Below, one piece after another: positions 57,201 to 64,000 of a stretch of DNA of 64,000 nucleotides. The notes beneath the pieces are model-generated. The model ran no database searches and was not told where the DNA came from. It was given only the letters and a program-made list of their open reading frames with translations. Every line of letters starts with the position of its first letter. The stretch's first letter is position 1. Source of the DNA: Mortierella hygrophila (Eukaryota > Mortierellomycota > Mortierellomycetes > Mortierellales > Mortierellaceae); NCBI GenBank assembly GCA_015680625.1, contig JAAAXW010000074.1, positions 1 to 64,000 of the forward strand. Reading direction: 5' to 3'. Position numbers and translations under genes: made by a program.

Positions 57201-59546
57201 CAGCTCTGTTCCTTCATCCTCGTCGATGCTCGCCGGCTTGCGCATGAGTCGCTCCGAATCCAAGCTGTGACACCAGTCGCGCATGCTCTTCTCTCCAATC
57301 TGGATCTTCTCCAACGCGGCCTCTTCGCCTCGGTTGTCGTACTCCATCATCATGATATAGCGCGAATTCTTTTGTCGCGCTCTTCCTCGAGATTGGATGT
57401 AACTGATTGTCGTGGTGACAGGATCGAACCTAGTGGAGAAAAGTCACGAAAAATTAATGGTTAATGGCGGCAATACATTGACGCCACGCAATGAAAAGTC
57501 CCTGAGCATCGCTAGAATCAAAGTTACCTGATAACGACGTTGCAAGGCTGAATATCTAAACCCTCCTCTGCGACACTAGTGGACACCAACAAGTTGTAGG
57601 CCCTCCTTCGAAAGTTGGAGATGATGTCGTTCTGTTCTTGAAAGTTCATCTTTAGAACACTGTCAGAGTCGTCGCTATGTCCGGCTAGCACTTGGACCCG
57701 GAAAATCTCGCGAAACTCCTCCAGCTCCTGAAGTAACAGACAGAGTGCAATCGCAGTGTCCCTTCGCTGCACAAAAATAATGCCGCAAAAGTCCTCGGTC
57801 CAGCTCTTGCCCGCAACTCGAAGAATCTGGATGAGTTTCATGACTTTGGGCGACATCTGCTTGATATCAACCGCCGGAGCCGGATATGTCCAGGCCTTGA
57901 CGACTTCGAGGGCTGTCCTGATCTCCTCGGGAAGCTGTTTGATTCCGCCGTCCTTCCTGGCCATGTTCTCGACATAAACCTGCCACAGAGAATCGACGCA
58001 CCAGGAACCGAGATGACTGAGGTTGAACTGAACGTTCTCAAAGATTGGATTCAGCCTTTGGACCATGAAGCACTTAGACCTCAGGGCGCTGGTGAGCTTG
58101 GTGGTGCGATAACCAGGAGCTGGGTTGTACTGAACCACAAACTCCAAGGGTCTCTCGACGAACTGCTTGACCTCTTCCTTATCCACTGTGAATACCTTTG
58201 CATCCATCAAGTTCTCCAGTTCGCTGCCGTCGACAAGTGCATCGTAGAAAACAAAAAGGAGGTGGATCAATTAATTTCGTGAGTGTTATTTGCTTCGATT
58301 GATAAAGCTATAATTATTGCAGCGCGACAGTAGTCATACCTTGCTGTGTGATAGAGCTTGGATCCAATGTCAGAAGAGGGTGATGCGGTCATGCCAAACA
58401 CCTTGGGTCGCTGACTGCGATCCAGGTCGTGAACATGGTAGAACTCTTTCATGATGCAGCAAAACGGGTGTTCCTTGCGGGCGTGGTGACACTCATCGAA
58501 AATCAGCAGATTGACCTTTTGAATGTATTTGAGGACAGTCGAAGTATTAATAATCCATCAGCCTTTAGCCGAAACCATCCACGTCAGTCAACCATCAAGC
58601 ACAAAAGCGAATTATAGTGGTGCACATACCCTAGACATCTGGACAAAGCCATGACGAAAGAGATCGAGGAGGATCTGGGCTGTCACGACCACGACGTCGA
58701 CCTTCTTGTAAGTTTCGCCCCAGAGATCATCCGAGAATTTTTTTGTGTCCATGGCACCGCACAGCATCGCGACCTCGGCGTCGCAGTTGGCTCGGATGAC
58801 AGCAGCCTGCTGGAAAACCAAAGGCACGTTATTGACAATAAAGAAGCTAATCTTGCTCTATTATAAAGAGAAAGAGGATGTAGTAGAGCAATAAGTTCAG
58901 CTTCTTTGATTCTGGTTACGTATATCTCGATAGAGAACAGAGATTTATGATTATACTTGTGGAACAACTTATCAGTGAGCTTGCCGGAGTAGCATCATAC
59001 TTTTGTTGGTCCACGCTGAGCTTCCTTCTCGCGTCGAAGCATCTCGCGGATGAGCATCACAGCCACCAGTGTCTTTCCTGAACCTGTATCCATGACCGCA
59101 ATCACATTTCCAGCCTCGGCCTTGCGGAACAACTCGACCTGATACTGGCGCGGAACAAGGAAGGGATCCTGCTGGACAGGAGGTACCTTGACCTCTTGGG
59201 ACGACTCGGTGACAATCAAAGGCTGTGAGGCGGTTGAAGAGGGAAACGAAAAGGACGGGGTGGGTCGGAAGCTTGTTCCCATTCGAGGAGACAACGACAA
59301 TGTCTGCATGGGTATCAGGGGTAAAGGCAAATTGGATGCCACAGAGCGCAGGGGCTGGTCAAGGATAGGAAGGGGGCTCTCCTCCAAAAGCGAAAGGAGG
59401 TCCTGCTGAGGAGTAGCTGCCGTTTTGGTGAGTTGTGTGGGTGTGAAAGGCTTTGGTAGAGGGCTGGATGGCAAGACTTGCGAGGGGAGGTCGTCGACTC
59501 CTTCCCATTCCAACAGGTCAAAAGCTGATGCTGTTCTCGTTGTCAT
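54207..59546 (-). CDS. Dicer-like ribonuclease III
   Basis: Five exons: 59546-59001, 58857-58630, 58515-58340, 58223-57528, 57429-54207; 1622 residues with every junction in phase. A disordered N-terminus is followed by the DExD/H helicase: RQYQVELFRKAEAGNVIAVM, DTGSGKT (Walker A), FFIVNNVPLVFQQ, LLIFDECHHA (motif II), FGMTASP (III), LVSTSVAEEGLDIQPC (V), YIQSRGRARQ (VI). Then come the Dicer dimerisation domain (IPLLYYYCSSL), a PAZ/platform-type region that cannot be delimited by eye, RNase IIIa (RLELLGDSFLKF, DVIEASLGAAFL) and RNase IIIb (YQRLEFLGDAVLDF, LGDLVESTLGAVFVD), and a short dsRBD-like end. Both catalytic centres keep their Glu/Asp residues. It cuts long dsRNA into small RNAs that silence transposons and viruses. 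Confidence 0.95.
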
Positions 59547-60754
59547 TGTGATAAATGATAGTTCAGGACTGAGGGGAAAGTGTGTCGTGTATAGGTAGAT
59601 GTTCAAAGAGATTGTCGATAGGAAGAGTGGTCAAGAAATGAGAAGCGAAGGAAAGAAGGAGAGGAAGAGGGATAACAAAAGGAGAAGGATGTGGTTACGC
59701 ACACCATCCCAGTGGATGTGGAGATGGCATTGAAGTTGGAACAAAGGCTTGCCTGGTGAGAACGGTACCCTATCATAGTAAAGGAGGTGTGACTGCGAAT
59801 TGCGAATTGCAAAAAAAGATGTCAACAACGAAGTCAAGAAAAAAGAAACAAAACTCCGTTTCAATGTCCCCATGGCGGACACCCACGTTTATTCGCTCCT
59901 ATTTTCAAAAACATTATCAAAAGGCGACCAGGCAAGCGAGTCACGGAGGTATAAAAGAAGAGCGGCTCCGTGGCCTCATTTTGGCTCCTTAGTCTTAGTA
60001 TTTAACCTAAGACTGTAATGATAATAATCATACATATCAACGGTTGATGATCCCGACAACTTTGCCGGGTGTCTCTTTATCACTTGCAGTCTTTTCGGAG
60101 GTTGTGAGCTGGTGGGGAGCCATCGCATGGCATTACGTCTCAGATAACTGACGTTGGCACACTCTCTATCCTTATTCTTATTTTATTCATAATTCAATTC
60201 ATAAATATTATACATTGCTCATTGTTTACAGTGTGAGAACTGATCGTCGATACTCACTCTGTTTACAGAAAGGACATATGCAGGAGTAGTCCATGGCGAC
60301 ATTGAGCAAACAGAGGACATGAGATGTGATCATCCAACAAAAAGAAATGAAGCAAGAGGCAAGAAGCAGTCAAGAAAATGCAAAGCCGAGAGGCATTGGT
60401 TGGAGAAAGAAGGAGGCGGGGGTAGAATTGGTGTGTTTATGCAGCTAGCCAATGGCACCAACGAGAGGCCTTGTGGTCCTCCCCGTCCTTCCGCCGTCTT
60501 TCATTTATGCGCACATATACACGTAACGAGGCAATGCCCTCCTTCACTGCCCTCTGCGCTCAATGCTGCGTGGGAAGGTTGTTCGGTCTATTTCCTTTTT
60601 GATTTCCCATCCCTTTTTTTTATCTCCTCACTTTTTCTTTTTCTCTTTTTCTATTTCTCTCCTCTTTCTCTCTCTCCTTTGTCTCCTCTCTTCACTCCCC
60701 AACAAATCACACAACACCAACAACAACAAGCACACTCAACAACAGCTAACCAAG
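59547..60754. other. Divergent region between Dicer and phenylalanine hydroxylase
   Basis: About 1.2 kb. GA-rich near the Dicer start (a CT leader on the minus strand), AT-rich near 60000-60230, then CT-rich leader ending in CAACAACAACAAG before ATG 60755. No gene seen. Confidence 0.6.
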
Positions 60755-62499
60755 ATGTCCGTTTCGTCGCCCGCACACTTGCACAAGTGCACCGATGCCA
60801 CCATAGTGCCCGGAAAGACAACCATCCACTTCACCATCACCGATAAGGTCGGCGCTCTCGACGAGTGTCTCGCCGCCATCAAAGCCATGAACATCTCTCT
60901 CACCCGCATCGAGTCGTAAGCCTTTCTTCTTCTCTTTCTTTTTACTTTACCTTCATACGATGGCTGTCAAGATACTTCGTTCCACCTTCTGTCTCGTTTA
61001 CTATAGACCATTGCTCGACTGACATATCACATCCTTCACAACGATATAGTCGCCCGAGCAAGACGTCGGAATTTGACTACGAGTTCTTTGTCGACTTCGA
61101 GGCTGCGACTTCAAAGCAGGTCCTAGAAGTCTCAAAGTCCCTTGAGGCCATCTCCAAGCAAGTCCATGTTGTCGGCACCGGCGGTGTCGCTGGCGCTACT
61201 TCAAGTAATACAATCATGACCTTCTTTTGGTCCGTCACTATTTGTTCAATTTATCACATCCGAAGGTCAAGCTGTCCTAATCCTTCTACTCCCCCTTTTT
61301 CGTGTTGGACTGGGTAGCTGACATCCCAGATTCCACGCCTTGGTTCCCTCGCAAGATGATCGACTTGGACACCTTTGCAGACAAGGTCCTTGAGATGGGA
61401 GAGGAACTTGATGCTGACCACCCTGGTGCCAAGGATGCAGTCTACCGTGCCCGTCGCTCAGAGATCACCAAGATTGCAAAGACCTATAAAACGTAAGTTA
61501 TGGTATGAAGGAGAAAGGAGAGGGAGGAAGAATGAGAGAGAGAGAAGAGAATGCACAAAGAAAAACAAGGAAGGATGACGAGAGATGAAAAAGCGTGCAC
61601 CCCTGAGACTGAGCATAAAATGACCCCTTTAACACAATATTACATTTAGGGGCCAGCCCATCCCTCATGTCGAGTACACGGCGGTCGAGAAGGAGACCTG
61701 GACAACCGTCTTCAACAAACTCATCACCATGTTCCCCAACTATGCCTGCAGAGAGCACCAATACGTCTTCCCACTCTTGATCCAGAACTGCGGCTATGGT
61801 CCCGACAACATCCCTCAACTCGATGGGGTTTCGAAATTCCTCAAGGACTGCACTGGATTCACTCTGCGCCCTGTCATGGGTCTCTTGACCAGTCGCGACT
61901 TTTTGAACGGTCTGGCGTTCCGAGTCTTCCATTCGACCCAGTACATTCGTCACCACTCCAAGCCGCTTTATACACCTGAGCCAGATGTCTGCCATGAGCT
62001 TCTGGGACATGTACCCCTCTTCGCCAACCCGGACTTTGCAGATTTTTCGCAAGAGATTGGGTTGGCCTCGTTGGGGGCCAGTGATGACGATATCGAGCGT
62101 CTGGCGACCATCTACTGGTTCACGGTCGAGTTTGGAATCTGTCGACAGGGAGACCAACTCCGTGCGTATGGTGCGGGCCTGTTGTCATCCTTCGGAGAGC
62201 TGGAGTATTGTCTCAGTGACAAGCCTGAGGTGCGCCCCTTTGAGCCGTCCAAGGTAGCCCAGCAGAAGTATCCGATTACAGAGTACCAACCTGTGTACTT
62301 TGTTGCAGAGTCCTTCAAGGATGCCCAAATGCGTGTCCGCGAGTTTGCCAACTCGCTGTCGAGACCCTTCTCGGTTCGTTATAATGCATACACGGAGAGC
62401 ATTGAGATTCTGGATTCGAAGGAGAAGGTGTTGAGGTATGCGCAATCTATCAAGACTGATATGCTGACCCTTGTCGACGCCCTTGGCAAGTTGGCGTAA
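60755..62499 (+). CDS. Phenylalanine 4-monooxygenase (animal-type PAH)
   Basis: Four exons: 60755-60915, 61050-61204, 61318-61492, 61650-62499; 446 residues. An ACT-type regulatory domain (TTIHFTITDKVGALDECLAA, FFVDFEA) precedes the catalytic domain: STPWFPRKMIDLD, TWTTVFNKL, CREHQYVFPLL, SKFLKDCTGFTLRPV, FHSTQYIRH, CHELLGHVPLF, YWFTVEFG. The iron ligands are His279, His284 and Glu324, exactly six residues before those of human PAH. A short helix suits tetramerisation. It hydroxylates phenylalanine to tyrosine with tetrahydrobiopterin. Aromatic amino-acid hydroxylases are rare in fungi, but PAH and biopterin synthesis are known in Mortierella. Tyrosine or tryptophan hydroxylase is less likely from the overall wording, but the substrate is not proven. 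Confidence 0.95.
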
Positions 62500-62628
62500 A
62501 GCATGAAAATAGTGCTCCCTTGTTGAGCAGTAGGGTTTCCTTTCCTTTTGTACATAGTCATAGCTTTGTGTAAGCAACACAAATGAACATAACATGCTTT
62601 CGTAAGTAACACCTTTTTATTCGCGTCC

Positions 62629-64000
62629 TCAATGGTGTTCAGACCGCTCACCTTCAATATCATCCACAAGCTTTAACAAACTTGTCATAAACGCCGCATT
62701 CGAGAACCGATCGCCTTCAAAGCCCATATCATACCACCAATTCACGGCAATACATTTGCCTTCGTGATCGGGTTCCTGTTCGACTTGATGGTACCACATC
62801 GCAGGGAGGTACAGCATCTCACCCGGGTTGACTACAACCTTGAAGGGTTGGCACATCTGATAACGAGGGTATTTTTCAAAGAGCTCTTCCTCTGGTTCGT
62901 GGGATGGGTTGAGGGCGATCCATTTTGTCAGTACGACAGGGTCCATGGGTTCGAGTTTGTAGCGTGGTGTTGTTTGTGTGGGCGTTGGTGAGGATGAGGA
63001 TGCAGTTGAGTTATCGGTTGTGTCCACATATGTTGCGGCGATGTATTGTTTCTCTAATATAACGATACGTGTCGAAGGCATTGGTTAGTTAGGAGCCGAG
63101 TACACTCGAGAAGCAGTAACCTGTGAAGTTGACAGTTTTTGCTTACCATGGAGACAGAATTGTTCTGTGGGAGGAATCAGCGTAAAAATTTTCCTTCCTG
63201 TAATGACCGCGTACATGTTCTCGTAGTGGTCTACACAGTATCCAGTAACACCAACACGACAGTCCTTTGTTAGTATCATGAGCAACCAATGTGCCTGCTT
63301 CTAATGTATGTAGCACTCCTATAAATGAATCATCCAACTGTACATACCTTTGTGCAACGAGGTAGTGCTACGCTCATCGCCATACCAAAAATTGACCGCA
63401 TCTGGTTCCTTGCCCAACGCCTCACTAATAAACGGAATCTGCGGCGGCACATCCTCCAACAGCTCCTCATACTCTGTCATCAAGTTCCCGTTCTGAAGTT
63501 GAATATATCGCACTTCCTGATACGGGTCCATCGCTACTGCTCCTTGTCCATCACCGTCCAGCCCTAGATCCTCCCCATTACTCAAACCCTCCTCGTCGTC
63601 ACCTTGTCTACCATGACCAGATGCCTGTGTTTTCCTCTGCCGGGCCCTGATCGGCATCCCATCCAGGAACTGTTCAAACGTCATCTTTTTCTCACACGGC
63701 ATCGCAAAATACTTGTCGTCAACCACCGCATCAGCCCACCCATTAGGCGTACATGCGACGGTGATCTCCTTGGAGCCTAGGGTCTTGACGAGGTAATCAT
63801 TGGTCCATTTTGTGAACGCTGGCCAGGCCCATGCCTTTTCCCCTGCAGTGGGTTCCAATCGTTGTGGTGAGGTTGAGGAAGAGGAGGCGGTGGGTTCTGA
63901 GGGGTGGATGGTTGTGGCGGAGGGGGGGAGGGAGATGACGACGGGTCGGTTTGCGGCGACGTAGCGGTGGAATTGAAGTGCTGTTGGGATCTCTATCCGC
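62629..64000 (-). CDS. JmjC (cupin-8) oxygenase, JMJD7 type, N-terminus beyond window
   Basis: Three visible exons: the right edge to 63348, 63230-63147, 63053-62629. The frame is open at the right edge (ALQFHRYVAANRPVVI), so the start lies outside. In order: WPAFTKWTNDYL, VACTPNGWADAVV, MTFEQFLD, YIQLQNGN, FISEALGKEPDAVNFWYGD, TSLHKDHYENMYAVITGRK, PGEMLYLPAMWYHQVEQ, CIAVNWWYDM. His-x-Asp in LHKDHYEN and the later His in MWYHQ are the iron ligands; the splice lies between them and Lys as in this family. The acceptor at 63231 is chosen because the earlier candidate breaks the phase. JMJD7 hydroxylates lysine in DRG GTPases in humans. An acidic Gly/Asp insert (residues near GLDGDGQG) is extra. 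Tail to tail with PAH, 130 bases apart. Confidence 0.88.

Noticed and set aside
1842..59546. A physical silencing gene cluster (methyltransferase, Dicer, Fanzor)
   Set aside because: Unrelated housekeeping genes on both strands separate them, and there is no shared promoter signal between Dicer and the SET gene.

Overview
The window is nuclear DNA of a filamentous fungus, most likely an early-diverging Mucoromycota species close to Mortierella/Linnemannia. The reasons are: short GT-AG introns (about 60-160 nt) with CTAAC/CTAAT branch sites in nearly every gene, long CT-rich leaders, several F-box/repeat proteins, Crinkler-like and LINE debris, an animal-type phenylalanine hydroxylase (rare in fungi but known in Mortierella), and a Fanzor-type (eukaryotic TnpB) gene. 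All placements were made by eye from splice signals and open frames; no search was run.

Layout. 0-1.1 kb: C-terminal part of a Fanzor-like RNA-guided nuclease running off the left edge. 1.2-8.8 kb: chromodomain-SET H3K9 methyltransferase (SUV39/Clr4 type), a seven-helix AdipoR/hemolysin III protein and an ER-membrane J-protein (DNAJB12/14 type). 8.8-18.6 kb: accessory DNA holding an 18-bp minisatellite, a LINE 3' end with a premature stop, a proline/lysine repeat gene on a 24-bp minisatellite, a Crinkler-like P-loop relic, an F-box gene with three PACE-like sites upstream, and a decayed gene. 18.7-20.9 kb: second F-box-type gene. 21.2-25.1 kb: two Helitron 3' ends pointing at each other around a divergent pair of small genes. 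25.6-40.5 kb: dense housekeeping block with a disordered AT-hook-like protein, a sugar-nucleotide 4,6-dehydratase, a universal stress protein, mitochondrial GatB, and PAN2 (16 exons, one GC-AG intron). 40.5-54 kb: accessory DNA with a second copy of a promoter-bearing repeat, a LINE relic, a tandem family of small coiled-coil proteins (two intact, two broken), and an intact 569-residue protein with a PD-(D/E)XK-like signature. 54.2-64 kb: Dicer, phenylalanine hydroxylase, and a JMJD7-type JmjC oxygenase running off the right edge.

Functional themes. Dicer and the SUV39-type methyltransferase are the small-RNA and heterochromatin arms of transposon control, and they sit among Helitron, LINE and Fanzor remains; they are about 50 kb apart, so this is not a cluster. 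PAN2 adds mRNA deadenylation. Three things look least described: (1) a hairpin-forming promoter element occurring three times with covarying arms, twice followed by a CT-rich leader exon and a leader intron; (2) the small coiled-coil family at 44.5-53.9 kb; (3) the PD-(D/E)XK-like gene whose leader intron carries a 177-184 bp tandem repeat.
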